64,000 nucleotides of DNA from Xiphias gladius. Lineage: Eukaryota > Chordata > Actinopteri > Istiophoriformes > Xiphiidae. The translations under genes and the position numbers were made by a program. The DNA lies in assembly GCF_016859285.1 (NCBI RefSeq), contig NC_053416.1, positions 4,793,001 to 4,857,000 of the forward strand, written 5' to 3'. The notes beneath the pieces were generated by a model that was not told the DNA's origin, ran no database searches, and worked only from the letters and a program-made list of their open reading frames with translations. Below, in pieces: positions 24,455-36,600 of the stretch; position 1 is the stretch's first letter, and the number at the start of each line of letters is the position of its first letter.

Positions 24455-26819
24455 ATGCCGGCACTGGAGGTGATCTGCAGCCTGAGCGGCTGGACGAGTC
24501 TCTACCTGTTGTTCCGCCGCACCTTCGCTCAGCGGGGGCCCGAGTGGAGCTGCCGGCTGGTCACTTTGTGCCACGGGGTCCTCATAGTGCTGCTGACGGC
24601 GTACGTTGTCTTCGTAGATGGACCCTGGCCCCTCACACATGCAGGTCAGTGGTAGAACGCAAGCTCACAGTGATGAGCAGTGCATGCGGAAAACAATGTC
24701 AGTGCCACGGGGACTTCAGCTGAGGTCTATAAATGAATCTTAAACTGTGTCTTGCTAAACTTTTTTCTTAAGTGCAAAACTGAAATACAGTAGATGTTCA
24801 GCAAGGACAAATTGGAGCAACAGACATTTAAAAATGGTGGTTTTGGTTAAATGATAAGTGCGGTAACACACCAGTTCAATGGTGCATTTCTACCTGCGTT
24901 TTTCTAAATGTTTGCCTACAATTCATTTAACCATTAACTCAATCCGTCACTGAGCCGGTGAAGGACTGAATGGAGTTAATCGGTGAGTGAATCATTCAGG
25001 GTCATTGTGCGAAGTAGAGAGACTGTTTCCCAAAAGTCGCTCATGCTACTTTAGGTCAAAAACACACCAAGCCCATATGATTTTGGTGAAATTTCAACTC
25101 ATACACGGTTCAATTTCTATACATTACCATCGCAATGCCTAAGTTCGATTCAGCTGAATCTAAACTCCTTCAGTCCTCATCCCTGATGGTTTTTGTCCCA
25201 TGCTCAACAGATGTCAACACTGTTATTCTTTAATGTGTCGATCGTTTTTTCCATTTGTTTTCTAAGTCAAAGTGGAGTGAGTGAGCCTCTGACAAAAGCC
25301 ACCTTTCATGTTTGGATCATTATTTGACAGTGTAAGTTTCCATCTGCTGTAAAAAACGTTTCTGTAATTCTGAGTGAAAAAAAAAATACATAAAAGTTGT
25401 CACAAGTAGACAATAAGTCGTCACAGAGTCATGTATGAGAAGGGTTTCCAACCCACTTGTGACCCCGCATCACAGTAACAGGTTATGCACGTGACTTGTG
25501 GGCATTTCAATCAAAGAGATTTAAAAAGCCCCGAAGACGTTGAGGTATTCGAAACAAGAAATTCTGAAAAAAACTATTCAGTGAAACGGAATTGTCACTT
25601 TCTCCTGCTCATGTATTCAATCAACTTGTGACCTGAGCCCCGGGGCTGGAGTCACAGGTGTGTAAACACTGTACGACGTCGTAATGTTCATTCGCTACAT
25701 AGGTCAGTGCAGCTCATCTGAACTTCTGCCTTTCTGTCGCTGGCAGTGTGAAGTTCTGTGTCCCGTCGCTGCATGATACGAGGACGGCCTAATAACTACA
25801 TGTGCTGTGCACCTCTCTGGCGTGCATACAGTTTTTCTCTTGTCATATAGCACACTTAAACCCTGCACATATCAACACTTCCATGTGAACAATGGGTCAG
25901 ACGATGGCATGTAATGTGAAAAGGGGGTCGCAGCGATCGGACCCACAGAGCCTGATCATCGGACTCTGCGGCTCCCCTCAGCTCAGGGGAGCATTTTAGC
26001 CCCTTTCTGGTTCACTGTTGTGGTTTTCTGCAGCCTGTCACTTTACTGTTTTGGCTCAGTCAGAATAATAAATCATCTCCGACCACCTCTGAGCTGATCT
26101 CTGACCAGTGGGGTGGATGATTGAACTGCTTCCCGGTACAAAAAGAAGTTGCTTTATGACTCGAAGCGGGAATTGAGCTTTTTACTGTGTAAGTGAACTT
26201 ACTGTAATGGCTTTGGTCTTCACATTACAATTTGCTCCTGCTCCTGTCTACTCCAGGTACAGAGAACACTGAGCTCCAGATCTTTGCCCTGGCCGTCTGC
26301 CTCGGCTACTTCTTCTTTGATATCGGCTGGTGCGTATTCTACCGCACAGAGGGCCCCGTCATGATGGCCCACCACGCCGCAAGCATCTTGGGCATCCTGC
26401 TGGCGCTGCTCATGGGAGTGTCAGGCTGCGAGACCTGTGGGGTCGTCTTCGGCAGCGAGATCACCAATCCCCTGCTGCAGACCCGCTGGTTCCTCCGCCA
26501 GCTGGGCCTGTACGACAGCCTGCTGGGCGACGCGGTGGACCTGCTTTTCATTTTGCTGTTCGCCACTGTGCGCGTGGGGGTTGGCACGGCGATGTTTTAC
26601 TGCGAGCTCACTTCTCCCAGGACCTCCCTGGTAATGAAGCTCGGGGGCGTGGTTATGTATGGGCTGGCCTGGGTGTTCATGGTGGACATAGCCAGATTTG
26701 GCTACAAGAAAAGTAGAGCCAAGTATAAAAGGTGGATCGAGAACCGCAAGCTCAAAGAAATGAACGCACGGGAACCGGATGGGCACGCAGACAAGGGTGA
26801 CTCAAGGAATTCATCTTGA
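24455..26819 (+). CDS. tlcd5: TLC domain-containing protein 5 (TMEM136)
   Basis: Two coding exons, 24,455-24,644 and 26,257-26,819, join at GCAG|GTCAGT and CTCCAG|GTACAG in phase 1 and give 250 residues, close to the human length. The ATG at 24,455 follows a short leader and opens MPALEVICSLSGWTSLYLLF, a membrane segment. SCRLVTLCHGVLIVLLTAYV follows, and exon 2 has GYFFFDIGWC, the histidine pair MMAHHAASILGI (about residues 102-103), GSEITNPLLQTRWFLRQ and further membrane helices. The tail is basic and lysine-rich, presumably cytosolic. By family knowledge TLC proteins are multi-pass membrane proteins tied to lipid handling; the substrate of this member is not settled. It is divergent from rcc1l and convergent with arhgef12. 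Confidence 0.95.
24645..26256 (+). other. tlcd5: tlcd5 intron
   Basis: Single 1.6 kb coding intron with a GTCAGT donor and a TACTCCAG acceptor. No repeat or nested gene was recognised. Confidence 0.7.
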
Positions 26820-26925
26820 AGATAGTTAAACTCACAACAAAGGTCCTCAAAACTCGCGCGCTGTGTCTGTCCATACGTGGGCCTCTACAGCTTTAAAGGT
26901 GCTATATGCTGTAGTATCTGACGTT

Positions 26926-26931
26926 AATAAA
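26926..26931 (+). terminator. tlcd5: tlcd5 polyadenylation signal
   Basis: AATAAA lies about 107 bases downstream of the tlcd5 stop codon, which gives a very short 3' UTR. It is the first canonical signal on this strand after the gene. Confidence 0.7.
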
Positions 26932-27359
26932 TCATTACCACAGGACTGATGCCCTGATGTTTCCACTGTTTATTACCACCCTGTATCAGCCCTGCATTGT
27001 TTTATGGCATGAAACAGGAACAGGAGATTTCTTGGGTTGGAGACAGAACGGGCTGTCTAGGAACTGGAAACCAATACAGTTACACTGACGGGAACATGTG
27101 TCTGTGGCCAGAGACACGGGGTCTGTTTCTCAAAAACCTCTGCCAATCGAATGGCTGCTTCTGGATTTCCAAAAGTCCTGTTTGTCCCAAACTGTTTGAC
27201 AAAACGGCCTCTAGAAAAATTACAGAAAATGAAACTGAGGCTTGGCAGAGGAAGATGAATCATTTAAAAGCAACAGGTCCTCCAACCTGAGCGAAGATAT
27301 AAGTTGTTTGTCCCGGGAGCGTCTCATGAAACAGTGCCCCTGCGGCGGCAGGCGTACCA

Positions 27360-27790
27360 GGCCCTCGCTGTCAGGGTCACAATAATAAACGCGGTTAAGC
27401 TTATGGAACAGTCATTGTTTGGCTGGGTTTAGGCGCAAGAAAACAACTCAGTTAGGTGTGTGGAAAGATCGTGGTTTGGGTTAAAATAAGCGCATCCCTA
27501 AGGTTAGAGGACCATCATCATCATCATGGTTACAACAATAAACAGGCAGTTCAGGTCGTGGAACGGTCATGGTCAAAAGAAACAATGATGACTATTGGCT
27601 GGGGAAACGGGAAACAAACGGCGGTGTCCCGTGTCAACAGGACAAATTCCTGGGTTTTGTTTACCCATCCATCCACCCCGACCTCCTCCCCATGCGGACT
27701 GTGCTGCTCTTTATACAGCGTCACCTGACCCCCTCCATTTGTTCCTGTAATGACTGCTGCCACCACAAGAGGTCGCCTAACGATAACACG
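27360..27790. repeat. Dispersed repeat with GATCGTGGTTTGGGTTAAAA landmark
   Basis: A stretch with GGTTTAGGCGCAAGAAAACA, AAGATCGTGGTTTGGGTTAA and GAAACAATGATGACTATTGG, resembling an abundant percomorph repeat known to me. It also holds a short ATC run (about 27,513-27,525). Open frames in it are not supported as genes. Confidence 0.55.
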
Positions 27791-28247
27791 TAACTAGGCA
27801 TAATGATGTGTTTTTTTTTTCAAAAGGAGTACAGACTCTTTAAAAGGCGTACTCCACTGATTTAGTCCTAGCTTTTAGTTCCCAGTTTAGGCAAAGCCTA
27901 CATTTCCCATAATGCACCTCGATAGTGTCTTTCAGTGGACCCCCCTTGCCTGGTAAACATCTGAACTCTCAAAGCCCAAGCAGACCTAACCCTGAGAAAC
28001 ATCATCAGGGTTATTTTCTTAGACTTCGGAAAACTCCCGCTGAGCCACGGAGGGCGTTAGCGGGCAGTCAGACCGAAGGCGGCCGCGCGTCAAAACACAC
28101 GCAGGGGCCTGCGTTGGTGAGGGCGAGCTGTTTAAAGGTATCGGCGAGACAGTGAAATGTGATTCAGGACGTCCGCTTTGACTTACAGGTTAATGCGTTT
28201 AAGCTCGTCAGAAGGCCCGACACCACGCCACGGTTTGCATTACTCAC

Positions 28248-28292
28248 AGGCAGGATTTCACAACTCTGGAAAGTTGTTACGGCGGCAGCCAT
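28248..28292 (-). other. Possible orphan first coding exon in a CpG-rich patch
   Basis: On the minus strand, AAAATGGCTGCCGCC is a good start context. It opens a 15-codon frame (MAAAVTTFQSCEILP) that runs straight into CCT|GTGAGT, a strong donor. The surrounding 28,030-28,700 is CpG-richer than its neighbours. I found no matching downstream exon and recognise no protein, so this is a candidate only. Confidence 0.25.
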
Positions 28293-28998
28293 TTTATCTT
28301 TTCTCACGACCGCCACGAGGTAAAGAAACAGAAAATAAAGCAATCGACTAGGAATGTACACTTGCGCGTACAGTATGTGGCTGGCCAGCACGGCGTCTTT
28401 CCGGATGAACGTCGCGTTGCAGCAGAAGTCGAGCCAGGTTCCACTGTTTGTTTGGGGTTTTTTTTAGTCAGGCAGGGCTCAAGTCCGTGTGAATGTGGCC
28501 TTCTTCAACCCTTTCCCACAGGCTGAGCAGTACCCCTCACAATAAGTCAGCTGACATTCCCGTGAAAAAGCGGCGGCGCGCCCCTTTAAGTACAATAAAA
28601 GGGGAATCACCTCTGTCCTCTAGAGAAGCAACTCCCCGGTTGTGAAACAAGGCAACAGGGTCTCTGTGATCGCGAGAGACTCCAACAATACTGCTGCGGT
28701 CAAGGCACTAATCATATTAGTCATGGCCTAATGTTAGGACTTAGACTTAGACTTAGGACAGTAAATAACAGTGATATGCCCACGGTCAAAATGTAGCACC
28801 TTTCGGCACTGGCCTCAACTCCAAATGCTCCGGATAAAAGAAAACACGCGTCCAGCTGTTTTTCTCCTTTGTAACCCCCGCTTACCGACCGCGCTTTGTA
28901 AATGTTCTGGTTTTCTATGGAGCATTGTTTTCGCCGAGATTCATGTGCAAAAATAGCCCAGAACTAGGAAGCAGAGTTCAGCTAAGGCTTAAATAGTT

Positions 28999-29208
28999 AC
29001 CTCCGCCAGGGACTTTTTGTTTACGCCAGTGTCTGTTTGTTTATTTATTTTTCAGCAGGATTAAGCTGAAAGTACCGAACCGCTTTGCACCAAACCTGGT
29101 GGAAGGGATGGGACGTCGGCCAGGGAGCAGACCATGAAGTTTCGGGGGCAGATTTTTTTTTGTTGTCTGGTCTGGTGTACGTTGTTTGACATTAGCCCTG
29201 GCGGAGGT
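28999..29208. mobile_element. MITE-like element with perfect 13-bp terminal inverted repeats
   Basis: ACCTCCGCCAGGG at 28,999-29,011 and its exact reverse complement CCCTGGCGGAGGT at 29,196-29,208 bound a 210 bp segment. Internal landmarks are TTTTTCAGCAGGATTA and ACCAAACCTGGTGGAAGGG. These ends and landmarks match a very abundant teleost repeat that I remember (CCTCCGCCAAGGAGG ends). It has no coding capacity. Its orientation is arbitrary. Confidence 0.8.
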
Positions 29209-29974
29209 CTGCGCTCTCCTGAGCGCCATTCTAGTTGTGTATGTAGCAGAAGCACTTGCGGCCCGAATCCCCAAACAAACGCGAGGGGTCAGTGAACACA
29301 GTTTAGGGAGGGATGTACGGTCTGAGTCACTTTTTTCAGTCACTGTGTCAGCCTTTACACAACATGGATTTGAAAGCACAAGATGTCTGTGTGAAAGGTG
29401 CTGATGCCCTAGTGTGTACATGCCAGATCCACTCTAGGAGGAATGAATACGTGATTCACATTTTTTTTTTTATTGCCACAGCCTAACTTTACCTCAATCC
29501 ACCAAACCCGTATTCACTTGTGCGGTATTTTTTACAATAACATGTTTTTAGCTGGAACAGAATCTGTAATTAAGTAGCTGTAAAAGAACCGATGCTCTGG
29601 ACGGTAACAGTTTATGTGTTAAAATGAAGCTTTTGTGAAACAAAGTTTTGTATTAAAAGACACAGAAGTAACCAAGTGCTGCAGTTTGTTACTTAAGTGG
29701 TGATTTAATGTCATTCTGCTACATCCATACATGTTTCTTCATTACAATGAACATGGGCACTGTAGTTGTTATTTTTAATTAATCCCTAACACACACCGTG
29801 CTGCTGCTTTAAATACTCACTGGAGCCGTGGGGCCAAATGTCATTGGTGTGCGACCACACCGACAGAGGCCTGAAGGGGCGAAGCTATCCGGTATTTCAC
29901 GGGAAAAAAGCGCAACGAAACAAAAATTAAAAAAAAAAAAAAATACATAGACAGGACTTTGTGAAACAAAGATA

Positions 29975-30240
29975 CATGTTTAAGTCTCCCCTGCTTTGAA
30001 GAAGCCCTCAAAGCTCACCTTTCTGAACCTGGTTTGAACCAATGCTCAGCTCCTTTCACCGATGCTTTTATATGAGAGTTCCTCCTTTAACTTTTTCTGT
30101 TTTACTGCATTTGTTCCTTTTCACCCACCTACTTCTAAATCTGTGTTTTTCCTGCTTTTTGCTAAAACGTTTATCCACGTAGAGCATCGCTGAGTGCCTT
30201 TAAAAGCGCTGTACAAATAAAAAAGGTTTCATTACTATAA
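29975..30240 (+). mobile_element. LINE-like 3' end
   Basis: Landmarks are CCCTCAAAGCTCACCTTTCT, a T-rich middle, and AAAAGCGCTGTACAAATAAA near 30,202. This is the same architecture as the element at 22,556-22,910. It is a non-coding remnant between tlcd5 and arhgef12. Confidence 0.55.
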
Positions 30241-31269
30241 TTCCCAGAAGTACATGACAATAATTTTTAGTGGTATAATCAATTCAATTCATGCTTCCTG
30301 GACCTGGATAACCCGTATGACATGGATGGATGAACCAATTAAAAATGTTAATTCATTGAAGTCCATTTAAGTTTTTGCCAAAAAAAAAAAAAATCAACAT
30401 TTGCTCATAATGAGTCGATGAGCTTCCTGATTAACTGCAGCGAGCAGTGGTGACGGTGATTGACACTCCACGAAAAAAAAAAAAAAAAAAAAAGACTCAA
30501 CAACCTCCTGCATGAACAATCGACCGTCAAAAAAAAAAAGGAATTCCCCAAGTGTGTAACATCTCCAGACAGCCTGAAATCAAACCCAAGAACATTGATG
30601 CCTACAGCAGGCAAAGGGAAAATATTTTTTTAACTTCAACCCCTTTTTTGCCCCCTTTTTTTGGGGAAAACAGAATTCTGTTATGACTTTTTTTTTTCAG
30701 AAACCTGCAGAGTGGACTCTTCCTGTGTCTACTTTGAATTTATTTTCCTGCTCGAGGTGTTTCCTGCTTTTACATACTTGTACACTACAGCTGAGCCCTC
30801 ATCTCCAATGAGGTTTGGAGCCGTTTTTTTTGTTCCCAAACTCAACTCTCTGCCCCTGTTTTCTTTTCCCCGTCTTTCCCTCTTTTCAACAAAAAAACAT
30901 CCTCGGCCGGCCTCATCTTTTTTTTTTCCTCAACAAAGACAGCAAACATGTTAACTGGGTTAATAGCAATGTAATAAAAAAAACAGCATTTCGAAAAGAA
31001 CATTTGTGAAACAAAGGGATGCTGCACGGTTAGTTTACCCTCGATTAAAGTAGTTTGTGTTAAAACATTAAATGCCTGCATTGTGTAAAAAAAAAAAAAA
31101 AAAACAATACTCAAAACATTTGATATACAGCCATAATTGTACATTATATTCTTTGACATTTAAAAACAATCCATTACAATCCTTTTTGTTTATATATATA
31201 TACTTTTCAGGTTAGTCTTTTCTTTTTAATTTTTAAAAATTTTAAAAATTTTTAAATTTTTTTTTAAAT

Positions 31270-33681
31270 TTTTATTTTTATTTTACATTTCATCCAAAAA
31301 TCGAAGCCGTATGTCATCTATGCAGTCTAGTGGCCAGTGATTATTTGAGTCTTTTCAGTCCAAACCGTGAAAGTGAAGTGCAGAGCGCTGAGGAGTGAAC
31401 CTTGGTGGCTTGTACCTAAAGGCCAAGGAACGTTTAACAGGTTGGTGTTCGAAGCTGGGGACGACTTTGATGAATCGCCTGCTGCCGGATCCTGAAGGAA
31501 AACTTCCTCACAGTATCCCGGGAGAACACAGATTCAATTGGGTTTTTTTTTTGTGTTCGAGGGGAAAGACTGCACTCGAGTCAGTCAACCAACTCGCTCT
31601 GCACACTATCATGGACGCCAGCGGGAGTAAGAAGGGAAAGTCTGGAATACCACGGGAAAATAAATCCTCCGATAAAGTTCAGTTCATTCAAATTCACCTG
31701 TGCACACATTCTGAAAAGCCTGACTCTGTTATATGGTGTGATGTGCTCTTACTTGCACTGGCCACCAGAAAAACACCAGCAGTTAAACCCAAATGCGAAC
31801 ATTTCTTTTTCTTAGCCGCTGTTTTTCACTGCTCTGCCTCGCTCAGCGTACAGGGCGCTCCGTTTGAACAACGGAGATTCCTTAAAACACAAGCACGTTC
31901 CAGGTCTACCTCCATCTGTCTGTTCGCCCCTCTGTATCGTTTGTTTACCTGCTGCCGAGACATGTTGAGTGTGGCTGAAATCTGGTCGAGCGCAGACTGA
32001 GTGGGGCCACGATTTCAACATTACACCATCTTCATTTGTTTGCCATACTATGCTACACTGAAGCCGTGCAGGAGGTTTAAAATCGGGCGCTTTGAAGCCA
32101 GATGCTAAAACAGCATTATGTTCGTATGCTATTTGCTCAGGCAGTCCGACCAAGAGGACAACCGGTAAACAAACGGTAGCTACTGTAGCTGTCAGAGGCC
32201 GTGGCCTTGCACGTCGGACAGTTATTCTTTGGAAATCTGAGCCTATTTCCCCAAATGATGCTCATCCTATCGACCCGAACAAGAAGTGAGGACGTTGCAC
32301 GTACGAGCCTCTTCCAGCCGTATCTTTAGCGGCATCATCTCAGGTGCCTGCGGGAAGAGTTCGCATTTTTGAGAAATATGAATATAATTCCTCCTTTCTG
32401 AGAGTGTGATAATAACAAGGTCGACCAAGAGCAGCCAAGTGTGTGTGTGTGTGTGTGTGTGTGGGGGCTACAATGTCTCCCACTGGGTGAAAAGAACAAC
32501 AGACATGCCAACAAACTGACGGCAACATGGCGGCAGAGCATCCATCGCCTGCAGGTCCATCTCAGTAACAGCTCACCCGTTAACAAACGGCTACAAATGT
32601 GACACAAGAAAAGAAGCTAACTTAGGATATTTATCTGTTGTGACTACAGGGCTAGAACGCTCCGGAGGCCGGAACAACACGAGGTTTTCCTCTTCTCCCC
32701 GTTCTGCCAATATTGCGTGAGTGCAGCATAATCTCATGCCGGTGCGTTAGCTGGCCAGGCTCTGTCCAAAGTTGAACGGACACTCACCGGCACCTCCGAG
32801 GCTCAGTAATTAACACGTTGTACCTCGTTTAATACGAACCGAAACAGAAATGTAGGGACTGCACCCAGCTGGTGTTAGCTGTAAAAATCATTTTAGCAAG
32901 GAAATCCCCCGAAAACCACAACCTGTCTTTTTTACTTTTCTGTTTATGAATGAATTAAACAAAAGATATATATGTAACGTGTTGAGTAGTGAGATTCAGA
33001 GGTGCAAGTGGGTGATTTTTTTAGCCGCAGTCAGGCTTGCTGTTCCTCCTCAATGTTGCTGGATTTAAAAAACACAATCAGCGTGTTGAGGGGAGATTCA
33101 GCACTTACAAAATAAGGAGGTGTATCTTTAAGCATATCCAAGGGTGTGGCGTGAGGTTTTGCTCATCTCTTATTGCAGACATTTACGTCGAGCTTACAGC
33201 AGTGCCTCTGAGTCCTGAACAAGTCCATCTACTTTAATCCTCAGAGAGTCATTCTGGTCACCGTCGCAGTCTTTCACGTCCCTTTTCGGTTCTGAACGCT
33301 TCCTCTGCTCTGCACCCGCGTGACTTCACACTCTTGACTCGCCCTTTTCCATTTCACATATCCAGTGTTTAGATAATTTATGCAGTCGATTATTATTACC
33401 ATAGCAAAAAGTGACGGAATCATCCTCAGGTCATTCCATAGTGTCTCCTCACAGGACCAAATCGGCCCCTGCCGGTCCAAGGATTTGGAGTTAATGATGG
33501 ATTTAATGATCGTGATGAATAAAGTCTGCCACGGGTTGTCATATGTGCCTGAAGTGGGAGACGAGACACTAGGCCTCCATTGTTGAGCAACGCCGCCGTT
33601 CAGTGGTTGAGGACTGGTCCAGAAGAAAGCGATCGTGGGGTGAACGTGGCTCACACGACCGAGAGAGCGGGAAGTCTGTCG
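31270..33681 (-). other. arhgef12: Probable arhgef12 3' UTR
   Basis: About 2.4 kb follow the arhgef12 stop before two overlapping AATAAA signals on the minus strand (plus-strand TTTATT at 31,271-31,276 and 31,277-31,282) in a very AT-rich stretch. A further signal lies near 30,739. Human ARHGEF12 also has a multi-kilobase 3' UTR. A (GT)n run sits at about 32,441-32,462. The real end could lie further left, so the limit is a guess from signals only. Confidence 0.4.
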
Positions 33682-36600
33682 TCACTGAATCCCATCTGAA
33701 AAAAAAAAAAAAAACAAGGAGAACGTTAGAGACAAAGTGCTTGAGACCCGGGGTAGATGTACAAAAGATGAAGCGAAACGCACCGTTGTTGTCGTCTGAG
33801 TCAGTAGCCGTGTCGCTGTGTGTTTGTCGCAGCTCGTTGAACTTCATTTCCACCTCCTGGAGACACATCATTTACACTTCGTGGGTTAAAGTGCAGGGAC
33901 CGGTGCATGAGTCAGCAAAACTGTGAACAATGTTCTCTTGATGTAGATTTATGGGATGGGAATTACTAACGGGCAAATATCGAAGCAGCTGTAAACAGAG
34001 AGACTTCTTTATTCGTTAATACACCCACATGAGGCTCGCCACACCCAACCACAGCACTATCGGGCTTTCACTGCTGCAAAGGTAGAGTCTTTTGTCGTCA
34101 GTACGGGTACTAGTAACATACATTACACTAACATTACACTCTGGTGAGTGTGTACCTTGTTTCCAGCAGCACAGACGGTTTCCTCGTTCCAGTGGTAACA
34201 TGGGAATCTTTCAGTATTTAATTTTAGATTTAAAACAGTTTCCAGGCAGCTTAGCGGTGAGCTACTGAGCCCGCAGGCGAGGAAATCCGGGCCAATGGAT
34301 CAATAAACCGCTGTGACGAATTGGTAACTGTGTGCGCGCGGACTCAACTTCGTGACGTCAACCCCGTCAGAAATAAGCTACGAGGAGGGGGCAAATCTGT
34401 CGGCAGTGGCGCCCGCAAACTACGCAGCTGACGGTACCATACATGTTGATAATTTATCGTCTAACATTTTTAAAGTTATGAAAATCCCACAGGCACACGC
34501 AGAAACACAAGCACACATGCTAAATATTCCCAGATTTGATTACCAGTCCAGGAAATGGATCACATGCTCCTCACTGATCTCATTCATCATCAGACCGTCC
34601 GTGTCTGGTTAAGACGAGCAAATATTCATTATTAGGTTTGACACTGGAGGACCAACTACCTGCAGCTAGGGTTTCCCGCCACTTCTAGGTTTTGTGAATG
34701 TATGCAACTCCGCTCTTTTTTAATGTAAAAGCAGCCAGTGACTTGGGGGATCAAGACTGGCCACCAGTAAGGCGTGCAGTACCTTCAGATACTGCAGGTC
34801 GGCCTGTAGGAGGCGTAGGTGGGTCATAAGCTGCCGGCTGAGGTTGGGGCCGCCGCCCCCTGACTGCGAGGAGGAGGACAGCAGCTTCCTCATGTCGATC
34901 CCCACATCACCTCCCAATCCCCCGTCGTCATCAGTGCTGCCCTCCTCGGAGCCCGCGCTGAAGTCCAGAACCACAAAACCGCCTGTAGGGAGAGGCAGGG
35001 CAGGTGGAACGGTTCAACGTATACACTTTTTGTGGATAAGAAACTAACTCTTAATTATTCAGTGTTACAGGCAAAGATCCACACGGAAAACCTGTGTAAC
35101 TACTCCCTCACCATTGCGCTCAGCTGTCTCGGGCAGCCCCGTGTGGCCAGGGGGAGGCTGTGGCTCGTCCTTCTGTGCACTCGTGGATGCTCGGCTCTCA
35201 TCACATGCGGCGGAAGGCCCCTCGGGGCTCCCGGGCAAGGAGGCGCTCAGCTGACACCCAGGGGCCCCCCTCTGCTTGTTGTGCTCTGTCTCCTCTTTCT
35301 CCTCCTCTGCCTCTCTGCTCATCATGTGGTTAAAAAGAGCCTGTTTCAGCATCGCCACTAGAAGGGGAAAAAATGTGTTAGTTTGTGAAATGTCATCTCA
35401 TGGGCTTTTCCACTCTGCCAAGAATACAGATGCTGTATGCCTGGATACCGCTACAGGTAAAAGAGAAAATGCTTTTGGTTTTTGTTATAATTTGAGTGAA
35501 CGGACCCTTTAACGTGGAACTTACATGTCCGTAGAGCGTCTTCAGCTTTGGAGGAGGGTATGCCAAAGGCGCTGGGCTCTTGGTTCTCAATGGCAATGCC
35601 CTGACGCGACCCTTCCTGCTGCAGGAAGGGCAGTCTGTCCGCCAGCTGCCCGTCCAGGAAGGCCTCTAGCTCTGCCTCATCCACTTCTTCATCCTCCTCC
35701 TCTTCCTCCCGTCTGTCCGCCACGGCCAGCTCCTCTTCCTCGTCCTCGGATTTCATGCCGTCGAAGGGGTTGATGTTCGCCGGTGGAGTTTGAATTTCCG
35801 GAGAGGAGGTGGCATCTTTATCTAGAATGCATTGAGATTCTAAATCAAAAGAAGACAATGTACCTAGGAATAAAATAAAACATTTAAAACAACGCATTTT
35901 AACTAACTAAGATGTTGAATGTTTTGACCTACATGTCATTTCTAATTCAAAGATTCTGCTGAGGAAACAGATGGATATAAAGAAAGTTTGCTCGATAGTC
36001 ACCAAAGGGCACCAAGTGAAAACTGTTTTTAATTATTATATTCATGCAAATTTCATGGATTTTTCAATTAAGTCTGTAAAGATGAGACTTTATTGATGCC
36101 TGAGGGGAAATTTCAAAGAACAGATGTTTGTTAGAAAACAGTGAAACAATGCCACAATGTCACACTTTCCCACAGCTCACAGTGATGTCTGAAAATGACT
36201 TTTTTTTGTGCAGTCTTGCTTGAGAAATTATTTTTTCGGGACAGGCGAAAGGGACACGTGCATGTGTGTGCTCTAAAAGCAATGGGAAGTTAGTTGTTGT
36301 GGTTTGTCCCGCTGATTCGGCCCACTTATCAACATTAATTCGTATTATTAACATTCATTCAAGATGGACAACGGAGATAATGATCGTCACACTGAACTTA
36401 AAATATGTGTATCACGTCTGCGTGTTCAGATTTGACTTACGAACCTATGAACTTGACTTAGCTTGAGTTATGACTCAAGCTAAGTCAAGCTAAGTCAAGC
36501 TAAGTCAAGCTTGAGTACCGGAGTAAGAATTTTGATGGAAATTGCGTCAGTCGGTTGCTAAAGGTCTTAAAATATCTAGACTGCCTCCACGAGCTGCGCG

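Noticed and set aside
31395..32000. 201-codon open frame, plus strand
   Set aside because: Lies antisense in the probable arhgef12 3' UTR, has no recognisable domain, and its composition is not protein-like.
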